Source of the DNA: Palsa-883 sp963847615
GTDB taxonomy: Bacteria > Pseudomonadota > Alphaproteobacteria > Acetobacterales > Acetobacteraceae
DNA: 64,000 nucleotides
Direction of reading: 5' to 3'
Assembly (NCBI GenBank): GCA_963847615.1
Contig: CAWKAN010000025.1
Location: 372,001 to 436,000 of the forward strand
Part shown: positions 24,677 to 33,364 of the stretch, piece after piece
How the letters are laid out: each line of letters begins with the position of its first letter
How positions within the stretch are numbered: position 1 is the first letter of the stretch
Notes under the pieces: model-generated
What the model saw: only the letters and a program-made list of their open reading frames with translations
Told to the model about the DNA's origin: nothing
Database searches by the model: none
Translations under genes and position numbers: made by a program

Positions 24677-26146
24677 TCAGGCGATCAAGCCCGGCGAGGT
24701 CTGTGCGTCCAGCGGCCAGATCGGACGCTGCACGCGGGTGTAGGGAATGCGCCGGTAGTCGCGGCTGAGCGGGCCATCGGCATCGACGTAGATCACCCGC
24801 CGCGCGATCGGCCCGAACGCCGCCATGAAATGGTTGGTGGACTTCACCACCAGCAGCTTGCACCGCGCCGGCTCGATGTTCAGGTTACGGAACAGTTCCA
24901 GCCCCAGCGCCTGGGTACGGTTGGTGATCAGCACCACCTCCACCCCGCCGATCGTCACCGCGGCACAGTCGCCGAGCGGCACCCGGGTCGGGCCGAAACT
25001 CTGCCAGGCGTCGCGTGCCAGCGCGGCGACGGTGACGGTCGCGTCGATCGGCTGGCCGGACGTCGGGCCGATCTTGCCGCCAAACCGCAGCGGAAAGCTG
25101 GCGCCGAGCCCGGCATCGAAACACAGCCGCACCGCGATCGGGTCCCAGATCGGCCCGACCGCCGCCTGCTGCGCATCGCGCGCGATCAGCCCGCGCAGGA
25201 TCGTGGTGTTGTCGCTCGGTGCCCCGCCGCCGGCATTGTCGGCCGGATCGGCCAGCACCACCGGGCCGCCGCTGCTGCCGAGCGCGGCGTCGAGGCCGTC
25301 CTCGACCGACAGATACTCCGGCGCCGTCCTGCCGCGCATCGCCACGAATTCCTCGCCGATCGCGGTCGCCAGCACGTCGGCCTTCGCCTTGTCGTTGTCG
25401 GTGACGACCAGGATGCGCCCGGACAGCTCCGGCACGTCGGCATAGGGAAAGCAATGGCCGATGGAGACCGACAGCACGCCGTCCTTGCCCTCCATCGCCG
25501 CGGTCCGGTCCACGAAGGCGCGCATCAGGGGCAGGGTGGTGGGGTAGGAGCCGATCTGCCGGCAGTCGTACAGCGACATCACCGGCTTGATCTGCTTGCG
25601 GATCGTGCGCAGCACCAGCGTCAGCAGGTCCTCGGCCCGCTCCACCACGTCGGTGTGGGGAAACTCCTTGTACAGCACGATGATGTCGGACAGGTGCACC
25701 CGCTTCAGCGTCAGATGGCAGTGCGGATCGAGCTCGACGCCGATGACGCAGCCCGGGCCGACCAGGACGCGCACCCGGGCGATCACGTCGCCCTCGGTGT
25801 CGTCGTGGCCGTGCGCGACCATGGCGCCGTGCAGCCCCAGCAGCACGCCGTCCAGCGGCAGCGCCGCCTTCACCTGCGCCAGGATCTCGTCGCGCATGAA
25901 TTCGTAGTCGGCGCGGTTGGTGGTGCCCGCCGGGCTGGCGGCGAAGCAGCTGCCCTCGATCAGGGTGAAGCCCTCGGCGGCGGCGCGGCGGCGGGCGACG
26001 AACAGCGGCGCGGTGCACATGCGCGGCGCGTCGGCGGGGTGCTCGCCGGGGCGGTAGAACACGCTCTCCTTGTAATGATCGAGGCTGGTGGGCATCGGGG
26101 AGAAGGTGTTCGTTTCGGTGGCAATGGTGGCGCTGAAGATGCGCAT
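24677..26146 (-). CDS. M81-family metallopeptidase (MlrC-like)
   Basis: 489 residues from the ATG at 26146 (MRIFSATIATETNTFSPMPT, the diagnostic MlrC start). Metal-binding blocks are LLGLHGAMVAHGHDDTEGD, GVELDPHCHLT and YKEFPHTD. The family was first described in microcystin degradation, but most members act on unknown amides or lactams in catabolic operons. Here it ends an operon of BKACE, GMC oxidoreductase and a dead SelA-like gene, so a small-molecule substrate is likely. The frame is open upstream through the palindromic repeat into the SelA-like remnant, so an N-terminally fused product starting at 26470 is possible. Confidence 0.85.
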   Translation of the reverse strand: MRIFSATIATETNTFSPMPTSLDHYKESVFYRPGEHPADAPRMCTAPLFVARRRAAAEGFTLIEGSCFAASPAGTTNRADYEFMRDEILAQVKAALPLDGVLLGLHGAMVAHGHDDTEGDVIARVRVLVGPGCVIGVELDPHCHLTLKRVHLSDIIVLYKEFPHTDVVERAEDLLTLVLRTIRKQIKPVMSLYDCRQIGSYPTTLPLMRAFVDRTAAMEGKDGVLSVSIGHCFPYADVPELSGRILVVTDNDKAKADVLATAIGEEFVAMRGRTAPEYLSVEDGLDAALGSSGGPVVLADPADNAGGGAPSDNTTILRGLIARDAQQAAVGPIWDPIAVRLCFDAGLGASFPLRFGGKIGPTSGQPIDATVTVAALARDAWQSFGPTRVPLGDCAAVTIGGVEVVLITNRTQALGLELFRNLNIEPARCKLLVVKSTNHFMAAFGPIARRVIYVDADGPLSRDYRRIPYTRVQRPIWPLDAQTSPGLIA

Positions 26147-26177
26147 GGACGGGTCCTTCAAGTGAGCCGGCGTGAGG

Positions 26178-26318
26178 CAAGTACACCTCTCCCGCCCTTC
26201 GCGGGAGAGGTCGGGTCGCGCAGCGACCCGGGTGAGGGTGGTGCACGCGGCCCCAACCCTGACCCGGCCTCGCTTCGCTCGCCGACCTCTCCCGCGAAGG
26301 GCGGGAGAGGTGTACTTG
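26178..26318. repeat. Palindromic element (CTCTCCCGC family) between the SelA-like remnant and the M81 gene
   Basis: 141 bp with matching ends CAAGTACACCTCTCCCGCCC and its complement ending at 26318. Arms of about 37 bp pair almost perfectly, with an inner CGGGTCGCGCAGCGACCCG hairpin and a GGGTGAGGG strand. The same family occurs inside ddl (54642-54768) and, degenerate, at 3490-3605. Confidence 0.9.
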
Positions 26319-26470
26319 CCGCGCGCAGCACGGCGCCGACGATCGCAGCCTGCGCCGCCGTAAGTGCCGCGGGCGAGATCACCAGGATGCATCTGCCCGC
26401 CCGACAGCCGCGTCACCGTCCCCGCCGCGTTGATGACGGTGGGGACGCCGAAGCGGCGGTAGACGCTCAT
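26319..26470 (-). pseudogene. SelA-like PLP enzyme reduced to its two ends by an internal deletion
   Basis: From the ATG at 26470 (overlapping the GMC stop as ATGA) the product begins MSVYRRFGVPTVINAAGTV and then TRLSGG, the N-terminus of SelA-like / aminotransferase-class PLP enzymes that accompany amidohydrolases. After about 25 codons, at about 26395, the DNA jumps to ILVISPAALTAAQAAIVGAV plus LRAA in another frame, which reads like the C-terminal end of the same family. Some 350 internal codons, including the PLP lysine, are missing. The palindromic element follows at once and has removed the stop codon. Confidence 0.6.
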
Positions 26471-28087
26471 GCCGCGGCGGCGAGCGGTGTGCGCTGGCGC
26501 ACCAGGTCGGCGGCCTTCTCCGCGATCATGATCGTTGCGGCGTTGGTGTTGCCCGACACCACGGTCGGCATCACCGAGGCATCGACCACGCGCAGCCCCT
26601 CGATCCCGTTCACCCGCAGCTCCGGATCGACCACCGCCATCGGGTCGCTGCCCATCTTGCAGGTGCTGGTGGGATGAAACACCGTGCCGCCGCAGGCGCG
26701 CGCGTGCTGCAGCATCTGTTCGTCGGTCGCCACCGCCGGGCCGGGCAGGTATTCCTCGGCGACGTAATGTTGCAGGTGTGGCGTGGCCAACAATCGGCGG
26801 CCGAGCAGCAGCCCGTCGATGATCGTCCGCCGGTCGGTCTCGGTCGCCAGGTAGTTCGGGATCATCGCCGGCGGGTCCTGCGGGTTGGCCGATTTCAGCC
26901 GGATCTCGCCGCGGCTTTCCGGGCGCAACTGATAGACGATGATGGTGAAGCCGGACCACGGATGCAGCCCGTCCTGCGGGCGGTCGGCGCTGAAGATCGA
27001 GATCGACATCTTGATGTCGGGCGTCGCCAGCTCGGGCCTTGTGCGGGCGAACAGCGCCACCTGGGCGGAGATCGCCGCCATCGGCCCGCGCCGCAGCAGG
27101 TAGTATTCCAGCCCGGTGCGCAGCTTCTTCAGGTTGCTCTGCATCACGTCGTTGACGGTGATCGGGATAGCGGCATTTCAGCTTGATCGGCGCCGAGTAG
27201 TGGTCCTGCATCGCCTGGCCGACGCCCGGCAGGTGATGCACCACCTCGATGCCGTGCGCGGCAAGCTGCGCCTGCGGCCCGACGCCCGACAGCAGCAGAA
27301 GCTGCGGCGAGTTGATCGCGCCGCCGCACAGGATCACCTCGCGCCGCGCGCGGACGCTGAACGGCAGCTTGTCCTGGATGAAATCGACCCCGGTCGCGCG
27401 CTTGCCCTGGAAGCTGACCCGTTGCGCCAGCGCACCGGTGATCACCCGCAGATTGGGCCGGTCCATCACCGGATGCAGATAGCCTTTCGCGGTCGAGCAG
27501 CGCCTGCCCCGCGCCGTGGTGGTCTGGTGGTAGCCGACGCCGTCCTGCGTCGCGCCGTTGAAGTCGGGGTTGTCCGGATAGCCGAGATCGTTGCAGGCAC
27601 GGATGAACGCCTCGCAGATCTCGTGCTTGTCCGGCACGTCGGAGACCGCCAGCGGGCCGCCGGTGCCGTGCCAGTCGTCGGCGCCGCGCACCTGGTGCTC
27701 GGCCCGCTTGAAGTAGGGCAGCACGTCGCTCGCCGACCAGCCGGCGCAGCCCATCTGCCGCCACAGGTCGAAGTCCTCGTGCTGGCCGCGGATATAGACC
27801 ATGCCGTTGATCGAGGACGACCCGCCCAGCACCTTGCCGCGCGGCCAGAAGATCCGCCGCCCGTTGGCGCCGGGATCGGGCTCGGTCTCGTAGCACCAGT
27901 TCACCGAGGGGTCCGCGAAGGTCTTGCCGAACCCGAGCGGAATGTGGATCCAGCGATTGTCGTCCTGCCCGCCGGCCTCCAGCAGCACGACGCGCGTGGC
28001 CGGGTCCTCCGACAGCCGCGCCGCCATGACGCAGCCGGCGGAGCCCGCCCCCACCACGACGAAATCCGCCTCGATCAATTCGGTCAT
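26467..28087 (-). CDS. GMC-family FAD oxidoreductase (choline dehydrogenase-like), with one apparent frameshift
   Basis: About 540 codons from the ATG at 28087, preceded by GGGGGAA. The FAD dinucleotide site is VVVGAGSAGCVMAARL at the N-terminus. GMC signatures are WPRGKVLGGSSSINGMVYIRG and GAINSPQLLLLSGVGP. The active-site region (TVFHPTSTCKMGSDP) and the C-terminal ASVMPTVVSGNTNAATIMIA are intact. At about 27167 the frame shifts (CRYP|ITVNDVMQSNLKK), best explained by an extra C in CCCG. Such enzymes oxidise primary or secondary alcohols. The gene is read after BKACE, and its stop overlaps the start of the SelA-like remnant. Confidence 0.85.
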
Positions 28088-28100
28088 TGCGTTTCCCCCA

Positions 28101-28142
28101 GTGCTTGTCGGCCCGTGCTTGTCGGCCAGTGCTTGTCGGCGC
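28101..28142. repeat. 14-bp tandem repeat, three units
   Basis: GTGCTTGTCGGCCC, GTGCTTGTCGGCCA and GTGCTTGTCGGCGC are in direct tandem in the 89-bp spacer between the BKACE and GMC genes, just upstream of the GMC ribosome site. Confidence 0.9.
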
Positions 28143-28176
28143 GCGCGCCGGCGTTTCGGCCGTGCGCGGTCGCTTG

Positions 28177-29106
28177 CTAGAAGCCGACCCGATCGCCGCC
28201 CTTCAGGTGCAGGATGGCGCGCGCCTCGGCCGGCGTGGCGATCTCCAGGCTGAGCTCCTCCAGGATGCGGCGGATCTTCGCCACCTGCTCGGCGTTGGAT
28301 TTCGCCAGCGCGCCGCGGCCGATATAGAGACTGTCCTCCAGCCCGACGCGCACGTTGCCGCCCATGATGCCGGCCATCGTGGTGAACGCCATCTGGTGGC
28401 GCCCGGCGGCCAGCACCGACCAGACATAGGATTCGCCGAACAGCCGGTCCGCCGTCTCCTTCATGAACAGCAGGTTGCGCTGGTCGGCGCCGATGCCACC
28501 GAGGATGCCGAAGATGGTCTGCACGAACAGCGGCGGCTCGACGATCTTCTGGTCCAGGCAGTAGGCCAGGTTGTACAGGTGGCCGACATCGTAACATTCG
28601 AATTCGAAACGGGTGCCGTGCGCCTTGCCGAGGCGCTCGACGATGCCGGCGATATCCTTGAAGGTGTTGCGGAAGATGTGGTCGTCGGTGCGGTCGAGAT
28701 ACGGTTTCTCCCAGGCGTGCTTCCACTCCTTCACCCGGTCGCCGGCGCGCGCGATGTTGAAGTTCATGCTGCCCATGTTGAGGCTGCACATCTCGGGCTT
28801 GGCCAGCAGCGGCGCGGCCAGCCGATCGTCCAGCGTCATGTTCAGCCCGCCGCCGGTGGTGATGTTCACCACCGCATCGACGTTCTGCTTGATCACCGGC
28901 AGGAAGCGCATGAACACCGCCGGATCGGGGGTGGGCTCGCCGTTGCGCGGGTCGCGGGCGTGCAGGTGGATGATCGCCGCGCCGGCCTCGGCCGCGGCGA
29001 TCGAACCGTGCGCGATCTCCTCCGGCGTGATCGGCAGGTAGGGCGACATGCTGGGCGTGTGGATCGCACCGGTGACGGCGCAACTGATGATGACCTTGTT
29101 CGCCAT
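28177..29106 (-). CDS. 3-Keto-5-aminohexanoate cleavage (BKACE) family enzyme
   Basis: 309 residues from the ATG at 29106 with GGGGAG upstream. The zinc site HLHARDP (47-53), the start KVIISCAVTGAIHTPSMSPY and FGILGGIGAD are typical of the BKACE family, TIM-barrel enzymes that condense a beta-keto acid with acetyl-CoA to give acetoacetate and a new acyl-CoA. Substrates vary widely across the family; the linked GMC alcohol oxidase and M81 peptidase suggest breakdown of an amide- or alcohol-containing small molecule, with BKACE acting last. It is the first gene of a four-gene minus-strand operon. Confidence 0.88.
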   Translation of the reverse strand: MANKVIISCAVTGAIHTPSMSPYLPITPEEIAHGSIAAAEAGAAIIHLHARDPRNGEPTPDPAVFMRFLPVIKQNVDAVVNITTGGGLNMTLDDRLAAPLLAKPEMCSLNMGSMNFNIARAGDRVKEWKHAWEKPYLDRTDDHIFRNTFKDIAGIVERLGKAHGTRFEFECYDVGHLYNLAYCLDQKIVEPPLFVQTIFGILGGIGADQRNLLFMKETADRLFGESYVWSVLAAGRHQMAFTTMAGIMGGNVRVGLEDSLYIGRGALAKSNAEQVAKIRRILEELSLEIATPAEARAILHLKGGDRVGF

Positions 29107-29329
29107 GACGGCTCTCCCCTGACGCGCGAAGCGGGGAGTCTGTACCGCAATAGGCCGCCCGGCCAGGGGGGTGACGGGGGGCGCGACGGGGGGGGCGCGA
29201 GCCGGGCAACGGCAAGTGCGGGCGGCGGGAGGCGAGCCGATTCGCGGCGCAAGAGACAGCGCTTGCCAGCGGGCCAATGCCCGGCCTAATCGGGTCTGCG
29301 ACGCCGGCCGGCGTCAACGCAGGCGACCT

Positions 29330-29406
29330 GTCCCCGTAGCTCAGCAGGATAGAGCACAGGATTCCTAATCCTGGGGCCGTGGGTTCGAATCCCGCCGGGG
29401 ACGCCA
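29330..29406 (+). tRNA. tRNA-Arg, anticodon CCT (reads AGG)
   Basis: 77 nt with encoded CCA. The acceptor stem GTCCCCG pairs with CGGGGAC, the D-loop is TAGCTCAGCAGGATAGAGC, the anticodon stem-loop CAGGATTCCTAATCCTG has CCT at positions 34-36, and the T-arm contains GGTTCGAATCC. The AGG codon is rare in this GC-rich coding style, so this is a minor-codon tRNA. The DNA downstream (29407-29552) shows no gene. Confidence 0.97.
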
Positions 29407-29552
29407 TTCATGTCAAGGTCTTGGCAGAAAGTCCCACCGCCAGGGCCCGCTCCGGGCAACACCTGGGGTGACACCGCGGACCTCGGCGGGGCAATGGGCG
29501 CGCTGGCCAGCGACGGAACGGTCCCAGCAACGTCTGAATCGGCGCCCAGCCT

Positions 29553-29760
29553 CAGGGCAATCGGGGAAAACAAAAGCAAGCCCGGGCTTCGCCCCGGACC
29601 CCACCGAGGGGCGCTGCCCCGCATGGTACCATTGGGAACCCCGCCAAGGGCGAGCCCCCGGCCTTCGCCGGGGCAGGCTCTTGGAACCCTTCACTGGGAG
29701 TGGGTGAGGGGGCGGGGACGGGTGGGCGCGGCTGGCGCCGGGGCGCCCCGGCGGCCGGGA
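29553..29760. repeat. Composite palindromic element, copy 3 (one half only)
   Basis: Starts with the terminal AGGGCAATCGGGGAA and carries the CCAAGGG-type side with a variant GGTACCATTGGG insertion. It enters the central arm (ACTGGGAGTGGGTGAGGGGG, from 29693), reaches a GCCGGGGCGCCCCGGC core and then stops; the second arm and the other hairpins are missing. Confidence 0.85.
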
Positions 29761-30067
29761 CCGCGCCGCGATCCACGAGCGGGATGCGGCTGACCGGGGC
29801 GGGCGCACCCAAACCGCGGCTCGCGGCAACAACCCCATGCAACAGCCTGCCACCGGACCACGAGCCGGTGGTGACGACGATGCATTGCTTGCCTCAGGAC
29901 GGCCGATCGGGTGATCCCGTGCCGCGACGGGGCCCAGGCATCCACCGCGCCGCGGCGGACCCGGCTGGCCGAGCGAACCGTGCCGCAAGCGAGCGGATCG
30001 GCCGTTGGTCACCGCGAATCCGCAACATCGGCCCCGACCGCGGCGCGGTTTGCCTCCGGCATCCCTC
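29761..30067. other. Spacer between element copies 3 and 4
   Basis: No gene is supported. It contains GCAACAACCCCATGC (29826-29840), which in reverse complement is one base from the 14-bp word scattered through the HGGxSTGP gene (3681-4503), and CCTCCGGCATCCCT (30053-30066), the left member of a direct repeat flanking copy 4. Confidence 0.5.
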
Positions 30068-30394
30068 AGGGCAATCGGGTGAAGCGGAGGCAGGTCGGGG
30101 CTCCGCCCCGAACCCCGCCAGGGGGCTTTGCCCCCTGGACCCCCACCAGAGGCGGAGCCTCTGGACTCCATGACTGGGAGTGGCTGAGGGGGAGGGGGCG
30201 TGTGGGCGAGGCGAAGGGGCGCCGTCCGGCGTGCCGGACGGCGCCCCTTCGCCTCGCCCACACGCCCCCTCCCCCTCAGCCACTCCCAGTGAAGGGTTCC
30301 AAGGGCCCGCCCTTGGCGGGGTTCCAAGGGGCAGCGCCCCTTGGTGGGGTCCGGGGCGAGGCCCCGGCCTTGCTTTCGTTCACCCGATTGCCCT
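30068..30394. repeat. Composite palindromic element, copy 4 (full length, with flanking direct repeats)
   Basis: The clearest copy. Ends are AGGGCAATCGGGTGAA (30068) and its exact complement TTCACCCGATTGCCCT (to 30394). The central arms are 58 bp and perfect (30173-30230 and 30233-30290, loop GT). The 14-bp sequence CCTCCGGCATCCCT occurs at 30053-30066 and again at 30392-30405, consistent with insertion by target duplication. It lies directly upstream of the rpsA promoter. Confidence 0.95.
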
Positions 30395-30414
30395 CCGGCA
30401 TCCCTGCCCCGCCC

Positions 30415-30442
30415 TTGACTCCCGCGGCGCGCGGCGTATGTC
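30415..30442 (+). promoter_or_regulatory. Candidate sigma-70 type promoter of rpsA
   Basis: TTGACT (30415-30420) and TATGTC (30437-30442) are separated by 16 bp, followed by a leader of about 135 nt before the rpsA ATG. No other pair this good is visible in the gap. The position right after the palindromic element means the element could influence or insulate this promoter. Confidence 0.5.
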
Positions 30443-30580
30443 TCCGCCACCTTCAACCGGCCCGCGCGCGCGCGGGCAAGCCGTGTTTCCCCGCCGAGGC
30501 GGTCGCGAAGCGCGCCAGCCAGACCCATGCCGGCCCCTCGATCCCAGCGGCCGGCCCCAGTCAACGGAACCCCACACCTC

Positions 30581-32364
30581 ATGGCATCACCGCCACCGCG
30601 CTCGCCGCCTCGCAAGACCATTTTCAGGGCGAAGATTTCGCCTCCCTGCTGGATGAAACCCTCGGCAAGGACACCGGCTTCGACGGCTCCGTCGTCACCG
30701 GCCGCGTCGTCCGCCTGACCGAGGAATTCGCCATCGTCGATGTCGGCCTGAAGTCCGAGGGCCGCGTCGCACTCAAGGAATTCGCGCCGCCGGGCGGCAA
30801 GCCCGAGGTCAAGCCCGGCGACGTCATCGAACTGTATGTCGAGCGCTATGAAGACCGCGACGGCTCGATCGTGCTGTCGCGCGAGAAGGCGCGGCGCGAG
30901 GAGGCCTGGACCAACCTGGAAAAGGCGTTCGAAAGCCAGCAGCGGGTCACCGGCAGATCTACGGACGGGTCAAGGGCGGCTTCACCGTCGACCTCGGCGG
31001 CGCCGTGGCGTTCCTGCCGGGCAGCCAGGTGGATATCCGACCGGTGCGCGACGTCACCCCGCTGATGGGCTCGCCGCAGCCGTTCCAGATCCTCAAGATG
31101 GACCGGGCGCGCGGCAACATCGTGGTGTCGCGCCGCGCCGTGCTGGAAGAAACCCGCGCCGAGCAGCGCAGCGAGCTGATCCAGGGCCTCAAGGAAGGCA
31201 TGATCCTCGACGGCGTGGTGAAGAACATCACCGATTACGGCGCCTTCGTCGATCTCGGCGGGGTGGACGGGCTGCTGCACGTCACCGACATCGCCTGGCG
31301 GCGCATCAACCACCCGAGCGAGGCGCTGCAGATCGGCCAGCAGGTCAAGGTGCAGGTCATCCGCTTCAACGCCGAGACCCAGCGCATCAGCCTGGGCATG
31401 AAGCAGCTCGAGGCCGACCCGTGGGAAGGCGTGGCGGCGAAGTATCCGCCGGGCGCCAAATACACCGGCCGCGTCACCAACATCACCGACTACGGCGCCT
31501 TCGTCGAGCTGGAGCCGGGGGTCGAGGGCCTGGTGCACGTCTCCGAGATGTCGTGGACCAAGAAGAACGTGCATCCCGGCAAGATCGTCGCCACCAGCCA
31601 GGAGGTGGAGGTGATGGTGCTGGACGTGGACAGCTCCAAGCGGCGCATCTCGCTCGGCCTGAAGCAGGTGCAGCGCAACCCGTGGGAGCAGTTCGTCGAG
31701 GAGCATCCGATCGGCTCCGACGGTCGAGGGCGAGATCCGCAACATCACCGAATTCGGCCTGTTCATCGGCCTGTCGGCGGACATCGACGGCATGATCCAC
31801 ATGTCGGACCTGTCCTGGGACGAGCCGGGCGAGCTGGCCATGGCGAAGTACGAGAAGGGCCAGGTGGTCAAGGCCAAGGTGCTCGACGTCGATGTGGAGA
31901 AGGAGCGCATCAGCCTCGGCATCAAGCAGCTGCAGGACGATCCGGCGGCGACGGTGCTCGACAGCGTGCACAAGGGCGACGTGGTCACCTGCGTCGTCAC
32001 CGCGATCCAGTCGAACGGCATCGAGGTGAAGGTCAGCGACGTGCTGAACGGCTTCATCCGCCGCGCCGAGCTGGCCCGCGACAAGGCCGACCAGCGGCCG
32101 GACCGCTTCGCGGTCGGCGAGAAGGTGGACGCCAAGATCATCGCGGTCGACCGCGCCGCCCGCAAGCTCACCCTGACCATCAAGGGCAAGGAGGTCGAGG
32201 AGGAGAAGCAGGCGATGGCCGAGTTCGGCTCGTCGGACTCCGGGGCCTCGCTGGGCGACATCCTGGGTGCGGCGATCCGCCGGCGCAACCAGCAGACCAC
32301 GGACGAGCTGAGATTCAGTTGTCAGTTGTCGGTCGTCAGTTGTCGCGTTGCCGCGCCGCGGTGA
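30581..32364 (+). CDS. rpsA: 30S ribosomal protein S1, with three apparent frameshifts
   Basis: About 590 codons giving six S1 (OB-fold) domains when three one-base errors are corrected: just after the ATG (about 30585), at about 30956 (VTGR|IYGRVKGGF) and at about 31716 (IGS|TVEGEIRNITEFG). S1 repeats are obvious in ITDYGAFVDLGGVDGLLHVT and ITDYGAFVELEPGVEGLVHV. S1 unwinds and docks mRNA on the ribosome and is essential in most proteobacteria, so errors are more likely than inactivation. The C-terminus after RRRNQQTTDEL reads into a palindromic repeat (RFSCQLSVVSC...) that provides the stop. It heads the sppA-ihfB-lapA-pyrF-trpF group. Confidence 0.9.
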
Positions 32365-32405
32365 CGCTTACTGCTGGCAACTGACAACTGGTCACTGACG
32401 ACTGC
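32314..32405. repeat. Palindromic repeat (CAGTTGTCAGTTGTC family) at the rpsA-sppA junction
   Basis: The left arm ATTCAGTTGTCAGTTGTCGG and the right arm GGCAACTGACAACTGGTCAC plus TGACGACTGC pair imperfectly; each arm is itself a short tandem of CAGTTGT. The left part is read as the last 17 codons of rpsA, and the right end is 3 bp before the sppA start. Confidence 0.85.
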
Positions 32406-32408
32406 TTC

Positions 32409-33347
32409 ATGTCGCTGGAAACCGACCTTCTGCTGGATCGGCGGCGCCTGAAGCGGCGGCTGGTCGTGTGGCGCACCCTGGCGGTGCTGGCGCTGGTCGG
32501 CGCGGTGCTGGTGGCGTGGCGCAATGGGGCGCGGCCGCTGGCGCGGCGCGCGCATGTGGCGCGCCTGACGGTGAGCGGGATCATCACCGAGGACCGCGCA
32601 GCTCGATCGGCAGGTGCGCGCGCGCTGGCGGACGACCCGCGTCAAGGCGCTGATCGTCGTAGATCGACAGTCCCGGCGGCAGCGTCGCCGGGGGCGAGGC
32701 GCTGCACGACGCCATCGCCACGGTGGCCGCCAGGAAGCCGGTGGTGGCGGTGATGGACGGCATCGCGGCCTCGGCCGGCTACATGATCGCGATGCCGGCG
32801 GCGCGGATTTTCGCCCAGCAGGGCACGCTCACCGGCTCGATCGGCGTGCTGCTGGAGACCGGGCGAGGTGTCCGGCCTGCTGAAGACGCTCGGCGTCTAC
32901 GGTGGACGACATCACCTCGGGGCCGCTGAAGGACCAGCCCAGCTTCACCAAGCCGCTGACGCCGGAGGGGCGGACGGTGCTGCACGGGCTGGTGATGGAC
33001 ATGTACGACCAGTTCGTCGGCATGGTCGCCGCCGGCCGGCACATGGATCCGGCCCGGGTGCGCGAGCTTGGCGGACGGGCGGGCCTATACCGGGCGGCAG
33101 GCGTTGCAGCTCGGTCTGGTGGATGCGATCGGCGGCGAACGCCAGGCGCGCGCCTGGCTGGCCGAGGCGCACGGCGTCTCGGCCGAAGCTGCCGGTGGCG
33201 GATGTTCGGCGCCGGCGGGCTGGCCGACGCGGCTGTTCGCGGGCAGTCTTTCGATCCTGTTCGGAGGAGCTTGGAAAAGCTTCTTTCCCAAGGACGTTAT
33301 GCTTGACGGCGGGTGGGCAGCTCTGGCAACGTCCCGGGCGGAATTGA
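32409..33347 (+). CDS. sppA: Signal peptide peptidase SppA, S49 family, with multiple apparent frameshifts
   Basis: Starts MSLETDLLLDRRRLKRRLVV with one membrane helix (WRTLAVLALVGAVLVAW) and contains the S49 blocks VKALIVV...DSPGGS, VMDGIAASAGYMIAMPAARI (catalytic Ser in ASAGY), GTLTGSIGVLLETG and AYTGRQALQLGLVD. It degrades cleaved signal peptides in the inner membrane. To join these blocks the frame must change at about 32.60, 32.64, 32.67, 32.86, 32.90, 33.07 and 33.18 kb. The end GQLWQRPGRN-stop (33345-33347) is C-terminal-like. Because flanking rpsA and ihfB show the same lesions I favour sequence error, but a decayed gene cannot be excluded. Confidence 0.75.
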
Positions 33348-33364
33348 TCCGTCGGGGGCCTGCC

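Noticed and set aside
24677..29407. A single 1576-codon frame spanning the M81 peptidase to the tRNA
   Set aside because: It is a chain of unrelated frames: BKACE is in another frame, the GMC part is shared only up to the frameshift, and no protein family covers the whole.
29407..29552. Integration (att) site or genomic island next to tRNA-Arg
   Set aside because: No integrase, no repeat of the tRNA 3' end in the following DNA, and the downstream genes are core housekeeping genes.
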